From Streptomyces katrae (GTDB lineage: Bacteria > Actinomycetota > Actinomycetes > Streptomycetales > Streptomycetaceae): DNA of 64,000 nucleotides. The notes under the pieces were generated by a model that made no database searches, was not told the DNA's origin, and worked only from the letters and a program-made list of their open reading frames with translations. The stretch is taken from NCBI RefSeq assembly GCF_002028425.1, contig NZ_CP020044.1, forward strand, positions 138,795-202,794, given 5' to 3'. Positions 29,963 through 40,260 of this stretch are shown here, in pieces (the first letter of the stretch is position 1; every line of letters starts with the position of its first letter). Made by a program: the position numbers and the translations under genes.

Positions 29963-30715
29963 CTACGGAACCCCGCAACGGGCCGCGCCGACGTGACGGT
30001 CGAGCAGCCCGGCGAGATACTCGGCCCCGCCCCGCGGGCACGCGTGCGGGGCGAGGCGGCGCAGCCGCTCCACGGAGACCTCCGTGCGCTGGGGGGCGGC
30101 GGGCACGTACTCCCGTGCCGCCGTGCGCCCGAGGCGCCGCTCGATGCCCCGCACGATCTCCTCGACGGGGTAGGGGCTGCCGGCCGCGACGTTCACCACC
30201 CGGTCCCGGACGCCGGCCGTCAGCAGCGCGTCGACCGCGCCGACCACGTCCGCCGCGTCGACCAGGTCCCGGTGGGCGCCCCGGTACAGGCGCACGCTCC
30301 CCGCCCCCACCTGCGCGGTGAGGGCGGGGATCAGCTGGTGGGGCCGCTGGTGCGGTCCCACCACGTGGCTGAGCCGCAGGGTCAGCCAGTGCCCGGACAG
30401 GGCCGCGACCGCCTCCTCCAGCGCGGCCTTGTGCCGGCCGTAGGGATTGACCGGCGCGATCGGCGCGTCCTCCTCGGCCGGTACGCGGGTGGTGCCGTAC
30501 ATGGCGTGGGAGGCCGTGGAGAAGAACACCACGGTGCGGCCCAGGAGCCGGCACCGTTCGGTCACCGAGCGGACGAGTTCCGATTCGCGGGCGAATTCCG
30601 CCGGGTTCTCGACTCCGGTGGCGGAAACCCCAGCAGCGATGAGGGTGACGTCCGGGTGCCGGTCGGAAATCCTCTGGAAATTGCCGGCGAGGAATCCCCG
30701 CCCGATGACCTCCAT
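29963..30715 (-). CDS. NAD(P)-dependent epimerase/dehydratase-like protein (short extended-SDR family)
   Basis: A 250-residue protein of the NAD-dependent epimerase/dehydratase family. The YxxxK catalytic pair is visible as YGRHK, preceded by a Ser-rich strand ([11 protein letters not shown]), and the middle has the LRLSHVVGP segment typical of sugar-nucleotide epimerases. The N-terminus ([13 protein letters not shown]) looks like a shortened form of the GxxGxxG Rossmann turn. In a polyketide cluster beside a glycosyltransferase, the likeliest role is 4-ketoreduction or epimerisation of a dTDP-deoxysugar; that is inference from family and neighbours. Its ATG overlaps the glycosyltransferase stop by four bases (ATGA), so the two genes are translationally coupled. 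The first PKS gene starts 86 bp further on, after an unusually AT-rich gap that may hold a promoter. Confidence 0.8.
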   Translation of the reverse strand: MEVIGRGFLAGNFQRISDRHPDVTLIAAGVSATGVENPAEFARESELVRSVTERCRLLGRTVVFFSTASHAMYGTTRVPAEEDAPIAPVNPYGRHKAALEEAVAALSGHWLTLRLSHVVGPHQRPHQLIPALTAQVGAGSVRLYRGAHRDLVDAADVVGAVDALLTAGVRDRVVNVAAGSPYPVEEIVRGIERRLGRTAAREYVPAAPQRTEVSVERLRRLAPHACPRGGAEYLAGLLDRHVGAARCGVP

Positions 30716-31992
30716 CAGACGGTCGCCGCCTTGTCCTCACGGTATTCGGCCGTGAGCTTCTCCAGGGTCGCCACGAGCTCCGCCGGGGACGGCTGCGCGT
30801 GGATCTCGTCGCGCAGGCGCAGCGCGTTCTCCTTGAACGAAGGGTCGTCGACGAGCCGGGCCAGGGCGTCGTGCAGGGCCTCGCCGGTGACGTTGTCGGC
30901 GTGCACGAACAGGCCCGCGCCCGACTCCTGGAGGTGCTCGGCCTTGACGACGGTGTCCCAGATCTTGGGGATCATCAGCTGCGGCACGCCGTAGTTCAGG
31001 GCGGTCGACCAGGTGCCGCCGCCGCCGTAGTGGACGATGGCCGAGCAGGTCGGCAGCAGGGCGTGCATGGGCACGAAGGGGATGACGCGCGCGTTGTCGG
31101 GGACCTGCGGGTCGGTCTCGCCGGGGAACGGCACGAGGGTGGCGATCAGCTCGATGTCGAGGTCGGCCCACATGCCGAGGGCGGAGATCGGGAAGCCGTC
31201 GTGCCCGATGTGCTCGCGCAGCGAGCCGCCCATGGTCAGGCACACACGCGGCTTGGCGGGCGCCTCGTGCAGCCACTCCGGTACGACGGCGGGGCCGTTG
31301 TAGGGGACGTACCGCATCGGGACGGTGTTGACGCCCACGGGCAGCCGTACGCCCTCGGGGCACGGGTCGATGGTCCACTGGCCGGTGACGACCTCCGGGT
31401 GGAAGGTCGCGCCGTGCCGCTCCAGCAGCCCGGTCAGCCACTCGACGAGCGGGTCCTGGCGCTCGGCCTCGGGCAGCTGCGCCATGTCGGCGAGGAAGGT
31501 CTCGCGGGAGCGCAGCATGACGTCCGGGCCCCACAGCAGGCGGGCGTGGGCGGCGCCGACGACGCGGGCGGCGACGGCGCCGGCGTACGTCTGCGGCTCC
31601 CAGATGACGAGGTCGGGCTGCCAGGCGCGGGCGAACTCGACGAGCCCGTCGACGAAGGAGTCGTTGTTGATGGGGGCGTTGTACAGGGTGGTGAGCAGCG
31701 TCTGGCGGCGCAGCCGCTCCTCCGGGGTGGTGGTCTCCCCCTCGCCCTTGTGGAGGCCGCCGAAGCCGGCGCCGCCGCTGCCCCAGGCGTCGGCGTGCTC
31801 CTTCTGCATCTCGCTCAGCCGGTGGTCCTCGCCGACCGGGACGGCGGTCAGGCCGGCGGCGGTGATGGCGTCGGTGAGCTTGGGCTGCGAGGCCACGCGG
31901 ACCTCGTGCCCGGCGGCGCGCAGCGCCCAGGCGAGCGGTACCTGGCTGTAGAAGTGGGCACGTTCGGAGAACGTGGTGAACAGGATGCGCAT
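30715..31992 (-). CDS. Macrolide-type glycosyltransferase (EryCIII/DesVII-like, GT1)
   Basis: A 425-residue GT-B glycosyltransferase. The N-terminus [20 protein letters not shown] followed by [18 protein letters not shown] is characteristic of the desosamine/mycaminosyl-type transferases EryCIII and DesVII. The C-terminal nucleotide-sugar motif is present ([20 protein letters not shown]). I start at ATG 31992, where the conserved strand begins; the frame stays open 21 codons further upstream but that stretch is not protein-like. Members of this subfamily usually need a P450-like activator (EryCII/DesVIII); none is in the window, so it may lie to the left. The predicted role is transfer of a deoxysugar to the polyketide. 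It is the first gene of an apparent glycosyltransferase-reductase-PKS transcription unit. Confidence 0.9.
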   Translation of the reverse strand: MRILFTTFSERAHFYSQVPLAWALRAAGHEVRVASQPKLTDAITAAGLTAVPVGEDHRLSEMQKEHADAWGSGGAGFGGLHKGEGETTTPEERLRRQTLLTTLYNAPINNDSFVDGLVEFARAWQPDLVIWEPQTYAGAVAARVVGAAHARLLWGPDVMLRSRETFLADMAQLPEAERQDPLVEWLTGLLERHGATFHPEVVTGQWTIDPCPEGVRLPVGVNTVPMRYVPYNGPAVVPEWLHEAPAKPRVCLTMGGSLREHIGHDGFPISALGMWADLDIELIATLVPFPGETDPQVPDNARVIPFVPMHALLPTCSAIVHYGGGGTWSTALNYGVPQLMIPKIWDTVVKAEHLQESGAGLFVHADNVTGEALHDALARLVDDPSFKENALRLRDEIHAQPSPAELVATLEKLTAEYREDKAATV

Positions 31993-32137
31993 GGGTGGTT
32001 CCCGTCTGCGAGGTGGCTGGGGGGTTCCCAGGGACGTTTCGGCGTGGTGGTGCACGGTCCGGAGGGTGCCGAGCGGCTCACGGACCAGGCGCGGGTGCCG
32101 GTGGCGGCACTACCGGCGGCGTACGGGCCGGAAGGTG

Positions 32138-34978
<2,841 letters not shown>

Positions 34979-34995
34979 GTGGGCTCCCGGCCGGC

Positions 34996-35799
34996 TCAGC
35001 GGACCGCGTACCGGGCGGTGGTGTCGGGCAGCTCCAGCGCCGGGTCGGCGGTGAGCACCGCGTGCTGCAGGCGCTGCAGCCGCGGCGAGGGGTTCAGGCC
35101 GAGGCTCTCGACCAGGTTGTCGCTGAGCACCCCGTACGCGTCGAGGGCCCGCCCGGGGGCTCCGCAGCGGTAGAGCGCGATCATGAGCTGGGCGCACAGG
35201 TTCTCGTGCAGCGGGTGCTGGGCGGCCAGGACGCGCAGCTCGCCCAGCAGCCCGGCGTGCCGGCCGAGGCGCAGGTCGGCCTCGATGCGCTGCTCCAGGG
35301 CGGCCATGCGGCCCTCCTCGAGGCGCATGAGCTCCAGTTCCAGGACCCGCCCGACCGGTACGTCGACCAGCGCCGGGCCCCGCCACAACTGGAGTGCGGC
35401 CCGGAGCAGTTCGGAGGCCGTGAAGTCGTCGCCGGCGTCGAAGGCGCGGCGGCCGGCCTGCGCGAGGCGCTCGAACTCGCGGGCGTCGACGCGGTCGGCG
35501 GGCACGTCCAGGAGGTAGCCGCCGAAGCGGGTCGCCAGGATGTCCCGGGGGCGGATGCCGGGGTCGGAGTGCGCCGCGCCGATGCGCCGGCGCAGCTGGA
35601 GGATGTACGTCTGCAGGGTCGGCGAGGCGCTGCGCGGGATCTCCTCCCCCCACAGCTCCTCCATCAGGCTGGGCACGGTCACCGCCTGGGGTGCCTGCAG
35701 CGCGAGGAGAGCCAGGATCTGGCGTTGCTTGGGCGCGCTGGGCACGATGGGCACGCCGTTCTCGTAGGCCTCCATCGGGCCCAAAACCTTGACCTCCAC
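34996..35799 (-). CDS. SARP-family pathway regulator (AfsR/DnrI/RedD type)
   Basis: A 267-residue Streptomyces antibiotic regulatory protein. It has the N-terminal OmpR-like winged helix (VLGPMEAYENG, LLALQAPQAVTVPSLMEELW, LQTYILQLRRRIG, GGYLLDV) followed by the bacterial transcriptional activation domain (FERLAQAGRRAFDAGDD to the C-terminus). I prefer GTG 35799: GGGGGA sits seven bases upstream, and the product starts MEVKVLGP as SARPs usually do. An ATG at 35814 and a GTG at 35823 are also in frame. The gene heads an operon with the LAL regulator and diverges from the RiPP-like genes. SARPs bind direct repeats with TCGA cores at 11-bp spacing; such repeats occur at 38725-38753 in front of the histidine kinase. 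Confidence 0.92.
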   Translation of the reverse strand: MEVKVLGPMEAYENGVPIVPSAPKQRQILALLALQAPQAVTVPSLMEELWGEEIPRSASPTLQTYILQLRRRIGAAHSDPGIRPRDILATRFGGYLLDVPADRVDAREFERLAQAGRRAFDAGDDFTASELLRAALQLWRGPALVDVPVGRVLELELMRLEEGRMAALEQRIEADLRLGRHAGLLGELRVLAAQHPLHENLCAQLMIALYRCGAPGRALDAYGVLSDNLVESLGLNPSPRLQRLQHAVLTADPALELPDTTARYAVR

Positions 35800-36044
35800 G
35801 CGTCTGTCCCCCATGCGTCGCACACGTTCCGGTTGTGGCCGGTGCAGTGCTGACCGGCCGTCACGATCGTGGCAGCGGGGGGCCTCCCGCCCCAGTGCCG
35901 CACTAACGAGGGAGGGGTGAAGATCTCATATGCGGCTCAGTGATCCGGGCACTGGCACAGTGATCACGCTCGTACAAGAATCCTCGTATCACGCTGGAAC
36001 GCCGCTAGAGGACGCGGCGGTCGGAGCATCAACGGGGAGAGTTC
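35800..36044. promoter_or_regulatory. Divergent regulatory region between SARP and RiPP-like genes
   Basis: A 245-bp intergenic region, less GC-rich than its flanks. It holds a small inverted repeat, CACTG-GCA-CAGTG (35950-35962). The octamer ATCACGCT occurs twice (35963 and 35988), and CTCGTA occurs twice 14 bp apart (35969 and 35983). A strong ribosome-binding site (GGGGAGAG) precedes the ATG at 36045. The repeats could be operator sites for the divergent promoters, but I cannot assign convincing -10/-35 boxes, and the spacing is not the 11 bp expected for SARP sites. Confidence 0.45.
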
Positions 36045-36233
36045 ATGAAGGTCGTAGACGCGTTCGAAGCCGAGCTGGTGGCACTGTGCGGCCCGGCCGC
36101 CACGGAGGACCGGTTCATCGTGGAGGACCTGGACGGCCTGGGCGACGACAACGTCGCGATGCTCTCCTTCTGCATGCTCCAGCCCGTCGACACCGTCCGT
36201 CACTTCGCCGCGCTGGGCGCGGTCGCCGCGTGA
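36045..36233 (+). CDS. Candidate RiPP precursor peptide (62 aa)
   Basis: A 62-residue peptide encoded directly upstream of the fused YcaO cyclodehydratase. A strong ribosome-binding site lies five bases before the ATG, and its TGA overlaps the YcaO GTG start (GTGA). The first about 40 residues are acidic (FIVEDLDGLGDDN), as RiPP leader peptides often are. The C-terminal part (SFCMLQPVDTVRHF, then AALGAVAA) holds one Cys, one Ser and one Thr that a cyclodehydratase could use; another Cys is at position 15 in the presumed leader. I do not recognise the family. The precursor role is inferred from size, position, coupling and composition; a small accessory protein is the alternative. Confidence 0.6.
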   Translation: MKVVDAFEAELVALCGPAATEDRFIVEDLDGLGDDNVAMLSFCMLQPVDTVRHFAALGAVAA

Positions 36234-38596
36234 CGGCGGGCGGGGGCGCGGCGGGCGGGGGCGCGGCGGGCGGGGGCGCGGCGGGCGGGGGCGCGGCGGG
36301 CCTGCCGCGCGTCGGGTTCAGGAACCACCTGCGCGCCGAGGTCGTCCCGGGGGAAGCCACCTACCTGCTGTCGGAGCGGAAGGTGACCGCGCTGCCGAGT
36401 CCCTGCATGGAAGTGCTCGCACCGCTGCTGGACGGGACGCGCACCATGCGCGAGCTGGTCGAGGAGGCGTCGGCGGTGCTGGACGCGGCGGAGGTGGGCC
36501 GGACCCTGCGGGGGCTCGCCGCCGCCGAGCTGGTCGCCCTGCGTCCCGACGGCCGCGACACCGACGCGCGCGCCGACGCCTACTGGGACCTCGCCGGGCT
36601 CGACGGCCCCAGCACCACCACCCGCCTGACCACCCGCACCGTCGAGGTGCTCACCGCCGGCCGTGTCGACCGCACGGCCGCGGAGGAGGCCTGCCGGGCC
36701 TCCGGCCTGACCGTGGTGCCCGCCGACGGCGCCGACGCGCCGCCGGCGGCCCCGGAGGCCGGCTCCGAGGCGGCACCGGAGCTCACCCTGGTGCTGTGCG
36801 AGGACTACCTGCACCCGCGGCTGCGCGAGATCGACGCGCGCCAGCGGGCCCTCAGCCGCCCCTGGCTGCTCGCCCGGACGTGCCGCGCCGACGTCTGGGT
36901 CGGCCCGCTCTTCCGCCCCGGCGAAAGCGCCTGCTGGTCCTGCCTGGCGTTCCGGCTGCGCGACCACCGCATGTCGGAGTCCCCGGTACAGCGCGCCCTC
37001 GGCCTCGACGGGCCGGTGCCCCGCCCCCAGGCCTCCATCGCCGCCGGCCGGGCCCTGGGCCTGCACACCGCCGTACTGGAAGCCGCCAAGTGGCTCGCCG
37101 GCACCCGCTGCGACGGCCAGGACGCGGTCTGGACGCTGGACAGCCTCACGCTGGAGAGCCGCCACCACACCGTCTCCCGCCGCCCCCAGTGCCCCGAGTG
37201 CGGGGACCCCGGCCTGATGGCCGAGCAGGCCCGCCGCCCGGTCACCGTGGAGTCCCGGCCCAAGGCGGTACAGGAGTCCGGCGGGCACCGCGCCCTGACG
37301 CCGCAGCAGATGATGGACCGCTACGGCCACCTGGTCAGCCCCGTCACCGGCGTCGTCCAGCAGCTGCGCCGCGACCGGCGCACTCCCCCGGGCCTGCACG
37401 CCTACACCTCCGGACGCAACCTCGCCGGCGGCGCCGGGCAGAACCTGGCCTCGCTGCGCGCCGGCCTGCGCTCGCTCAGCGGCGGCAAGGGCCTCACCGA
37501 GATCGACGCCAAGGTCAGCACCCTGTGCGAGACCGTCGAGCGGTACTGCGGCACGCGCCAGGGCGACGAACTCGTCGTCCGCGACAGCCTGCGCGGCCTG
37601 GGCGACATCGCCGTCCACCCCGACTCCTGCCAGCTCTACGACCCGCGCCAGATCCGCGGCCGCGAAGCCTGGAACGCCCGCCACGGCGGCTTCCAGTACG
37701 TGTGCTCCGCCTTCGACGAGCGCGAGGCCATGGAGTGGACCCCGGTGTGGTCGCTGGGCGAAGAGCGCCGGCGGCTGCTGCCGACGTCGATGCTCTACTT
37801 CGACACCCTGACCCGCACCAGCAGCGTCCGCGCCGACTCCAACGGCAACGCCGCCGGCAGCAGCCGCGAGGACGCCATCGTCCAGGGCTTCCTGGAACTG
37901 GTCGAGCGGGACGCGGTCGCCCTGTGGTGGTACAACCGCACCCGGCAGCCCGGCGTCGACCTCGCCTCCTTCGACGACCCGTGGCTGGAGCGGACCCGGC
38001 AGGTGTACGCGGGCATGAACCGCCGCCTGTGGGTCCTCGACCTGACGTCCGACCTCGGCATCCCCGTCATGGTGGCGCTGTCGCGGCGCACCGACAAGCC
38101 CGCCGAGGACGTCATGTTCGGCTTCGGCGCCCACTTCGACCCGCGCATCGCCCTGCGCCGCGCCGTGACCGAGATGAACCAGCTGATCCCGGCCGTGCTC
38201 GACGTGCGGCCCGACGGCACCGGCTACGGCGTCGACGATCCCACCGCCCGCGCCTGGTGGAGCGGCGCGACGGTGGCCAACCAGCCCTACCTGCTGCCCG
38301 ATGCGTCCCTCCCGCCCCGCACCCCGGCCCACTGGGCGTTCGAGGAGCGGGCGGACCTGCGCGACGACGTCGAGGCGATCGTCGCCCTGACCCGCTCGCG
38401 CGGGCTGGACCTGATGGTCCTCGACCAGACCCGCCCCGACATCGGCCTGCCGGTGGTGAAGGTCGTGGTCCCGGGACTGCGCCACTTCTGGGCGCGGTTC
38501 GCGCCCGGCCGCCTCTTCGACGTCCCTGTCGCCCTGGGGCGGCTCACGCGGCCCACCGCCTACGAAGACCTCAACCCCGTACCGCTGTTCGTCTGA
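36230..38596 (+). CDS. Fused ThiF-like/YcaO cyclodehydratase (TOMM biosynthesis)
   Basis: A 788-residue fusion of an E1/ThiF-like partner protein and a YcaO enzyme, which together turn Cys/Ser/Thr of a precursor peptide into azolines using ATP. The order is: a Gly/Ala repeat (residues 3-24); a winged-helix segment that may bind the leader peptide (about 50-105); a ThiF-like domain with two CxxC pairs (CWSC about 234, CPEC about 321) expected to hold zinc; then the YcaO domain from about 390. Its ATP-site motifs are visible (SGGKGLTEIDAKVSTLCETV followed by ERYCG, and EDAIVQGFLELVERDAVALW). The C-terminus NPVPLFV only partly matches the Pro-rich end of azoline-forming YcaO proteins. No flavin dehydrogenase is nearby, so azolines rather than azoles are predicted. 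GTG 36230 was chosen because it overlaps the precursor stop. Confidence 0.88.
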   Translation: MTAGGGAAGGGAAGGGAAGGGAAGLPRVGFRNHLRAEVVPGEATYLLSERKVTALPSPCMEVLAPLLDGTRTMRELVEEASAVLDAAEVGRTLRGLAAAELVALRPDGRDTDARADAYWDLAGLDGPSTTTRLTTRTVEVLTAGRVDRTAAEEACRASGLTVVPADGADAPPAAPEAGSEAAPELTLVLCEDYLHPRLREIDARQRALSRPWLLARTCRADVWVGPLFRPGESACWSCLAFRLRDHRMSESPVQRALGLDGPVPRPQASIAAGRALGLHTAVLEAAKWLAGTRCDGQDAVWTLDSLTLESRHHTVSRRPQCPECGDPGLMAEQARRPVTVESRPKAVQESGGHRALTPQQMMDRYGHLVSPVTGVVQQLRRDRRTPPGLHAYTSGRNLAGGAGQNLASLRAGLRSLSGGKGLTEIDAKVSTLCETVERYCGTRQGDELVVRDSLRGLGDIAVHPDSCQLYDPRQIRGREAWNARHGGFQYVCSAFDEREAMEWTPVWSLGEERRRLLPTSMLYFDTLTRTSSVRADSNGNAAGSSREDAIVQGFLELVERDAVALWWYNRTRQPGVDLASFDDPWLERTRQVYAGMNRRLWVLDLTSDLGIPVMVALSRRTDKPAEDVMFGFGAHFDPRIALRRAVTEMNQLIPAVLDVRPDGTGYGVDDPTARAWWSGATVANQPYLLPDASLPPRTPAHWAFEERADLRDDVEAIVALTRSRGLDLMVLDQTRPDIGLPVVKVVVPGLRHFWARFAPGRLFDVPVALGRLTRPTAYEDLNPVPLFV
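36236..36300 (+). repeat. 15-bp tandem repeat at the YcaO N-terminus
   Basis: Four perfect copies of GCGGGCGGGGGCGCG and a five-base partial fifth, encoding a GGGAA pentapeptide repeat. Because the unit is a multiple of three, copy-number change alters linker length without a frameshift. It lies directly after the translational coupling point. Confidence 0.95.
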
Positions 38597-38649
38597 AAAC
38601 CCCGAAATCCGCGAACGCCAGAACCGGTCCCTCCAAAACGCCCGACCCC

Positions 38650-38686
38650 GAGCCCCTGACCTGCCACAACGGCACGGCAGGGGCTC
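38650..38686 (+). terminator. Terminator after the YcaO gene
   Basis: A hairpin with stem GAGCCCCTG/CAGGGGCTC and an inner TGCC/GGCA pairing, 54 bp after the YcaO stop. There is no T tract, as is common in Streptomyces. It separates the precursor-YcaO unit from the histidine kinase promoter. Confidence 0.7.
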
Positions 38687-38724
38687 CAAACGTGTCTGAC
38701 GTTACATTTCGGCCCGCAGGACAC

Positions 38725-38753
38725 TCGAGTCAACTTCGACCTATATTCGACCC
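38725..38753 (+). promoter_or_regulatory. Three SARP-type heptamer repeats upstream of the histidine kinase
   Basis: TCGAGTC (38725), TCGACCT (38736) and TCGACCC (38747) start exactly 11 bp apart. Known SARP operators (ActII-ORF4, DnrI, RedD) are TCGAG-like heptamers repeated at 11 bp, with the last repeat about 8 bp before the -10 box. Here AGTTAT lies a few bases downstream and is a possible -10. The kinase start codon is 35 bp after the last repeat. The natural candidate regulator is the SARP encoded 3 kb away. Confidence 0.7.
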
Positions 38754-38787
38754 TGAGTTATCAGGGGAAAGCACAAAGGGGTGGAAG

Positions 38788-40077
38788 ATGCTCAGTCTCC
38801 GCTGGTCCGGATCGTCAGCGAGCCGGAGGAGACTCTCCGCGGAGCCCGCTGCCCGATCAGGCCCGGAAAACGCCGCCCAGCTCTCCAGGGCCGAAGAGGC
38901 GATACCCGCGCCCACCCTCGCACGGTCGATCACCGTCGTGGCCGTGACCTGCTACGCCGTGATCTCGCTGCTCAACGTCCGCGCCTCAAACGACTCCGGC
39001 CCCGTCTTCCTCGCCTGCTGCTCCTGCCTGGCCGCCCTGTTCGTCCTCCAGCTCAAGCACTCGGCACCCGGCGCCCGCCTGGCCTCCCGCCGCTCGCGCC
39101 TGCTCACCCTCTCCGCGCAGGCCCTCATGACCTACCTGCCGCTGACGCTGTTCGGCTGGGAGTGGGGCGGCATGGCCGGCTTCCTCGCCGCCTCCGTCCT
39201 GCTGCTCACCCCGGTACGGGTCGGCTGGATCCTCTACGCCGCGATCACGCTCAGCATGGTCGGCTACCCGGTCATCCTGGGCATGGGCGTCAACGACACC
39301 GCGTACTTCGCCATCGCCACCGCGCTCACCGGCCTCGTCGTCTACGGCCTGTCCACCCTGTCCCGGCTGATCGTCGCGCTGCACGCCGCCCGCGCCGAAC
39401 TCGCGCGCGTGGCCGTCTCCAACGAGCGGCTGCGCTTCGCCCAGGACCTCCACGACCTCCTCGGCTACAGCCTGTCCGCGATCACCCTCAAGTCCGAGCT
39501 GACGGCCCGCCTGATCAACGCCTCCCCGGAACGGGCCCAGGAGGAGGTGGCCGGCGTACTGGACCTGTCCCGCCAGGCCCTCGCCGACGTCCGCACGGTC
39601 GCCAGCGGCTACCGGGACATGACGCTGAGCGCCGAGGCCCGTTCGGCCCGCGCCATCCTGACCGCCGCGGACATCACCGCCGACGTCGACGTCACGGCCA
39701 CCACGGGCCTGCTCGACCCCGACGTCGACACCGTGCTCGCCACGGTCCTGCGCGAGGGCATCACCAACGCGCTGCGCCACAGCAAGATGCGGCACTGCTC
39801 GATCCGCGCCACCGTCGACGACGACCACGTGTCGCTGTGCCTGGTCAACGACGGAGTCGGCGGTGAGCCCCAGGCGGTCGCGGCGGACTCCGGCAACGGC
39901 CTGGGCAACCTGCGCCTGCGCCTGGCCGCCGTGGGCGGCCGGATGACCTCCCACATCGACGACAAGGGCTTCTTCCGCCTCACCGCGACGGCCCCCCGCG
40001 TCCCGGAAGCCACGGACAAGGCCCCCTCCCCCATTCCGGCTCCCCGCGTCACCCGCAGGAGCGGCGCCGCCGTCTGA
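38788..40077 (+). CDS. NarL-type sensor histidine kinase, no adjacent response regulator
   Basis: A 429-residue membrane sensor kinase. About five hydrophobic segments between residues 50 and 200 form the sensor part. A HisKA_3 dimerisation domain follows, with the phospho-accepting His in RFAQDLHDLLGYSLSAITL (about residue 225), then a HATPase_c domain with the N box NALRHS and the G box GNGLGNLRLRL. The start ATG 38788 has a GGGGTGGAAG ribosome-binding region just upstream. No response regulator gene lies beside it, so it is an orphan in this window. It follows the RiPP-like genes but has its own promoter region with SARP-type repeats and its own terminator. It could sense the product or the cell envelope; that is a guess from position. 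Confidence 0.9.
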   Translation: MLSLRWSGSSASRRRLSAEPAARSGPENAAQLSRAEEAIPAPTLARSITVVAVTCYAVISLLNVRASNDSGPVFLACCSCLAALFVLQLKHSAPGARLASRRSRLLTLSAQALMTYLPLTLFGWEWGGMAGFLAASVLLLTPVRVGWILYAAITLSMVGYPVILGMGVNDTAYFAIATALTGLVVYGLSTLSRLIVALHAARAELARVAVSNERLRFAQDLHDLLGYSLSAITLKSELTARLINASPERAQEEVAGVLDLSRQALADVRTVASGYRDMTLSAEARSARAILTAADITADVDVTATTGLLDPDVDTVLATVLREGITNALRHSKMRHCSIRATVDDDHVSLCLVNDGVGGEPQAVAADSGNGLGNLRLRLAAVGGRMTSHIDDKGFFRLTATAPRVPEATDKAPSPIPAPRVTRRSGAAV

Positions 40078-40094
40078 CGGCCCTTCCAGCCCCT

Positions 40095-40135
40095 CTCCAC
40101 CCCCACGCGCCCCCTGGCCGTGGGGGTGGAGTTTT
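40095..40135 (+). terminator. Terminator after the histidine kinase
   Basis: A strong hairpin, CTCCACCCCCACG/CGTGGGGGTGGAG with an 11-nt loop, followed by TTTT, starting 17 bp after the kinase stop. The 881-bp inverted repeat begins inside the right arm of this hairpin (40122). Confidence 0.88.
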
Positions 40136-40260
40136 CTGCACTGCAGGTGTGCTCACAGCTCCATTCCGGCGCCCTGGGTCCGGCCCGTAGTTTCGTGTTC
40201 AGAAGGCGGGCCACACGGTCCGGACAGGGACCAGGCCACGGGCAAGGGAGTCAGACGGTG

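Noticed and set aside
29877..29990. SARP-type repeats before the first PKS gene
   Set aside because: GGGG-containing repeats occur at 10-11 bp spacing near the end of the reductase gene, but they lack the TCGA core and the spacing is not regular.
35930..36229. N-terminal extension of the YcaO gene to 35930
   Set aside because: It would overlap the whole 62-aa gene in another frame and is Arg-rich; the GTGA overlap at 36230 is the plausible start.
36200..38689. Minus-strand frame of 829 codons opposite the YcaO gene
   Set aside because: Antisense shadow; the plus strand has clear YcaO and ThiF-like motifs and a coupled start.
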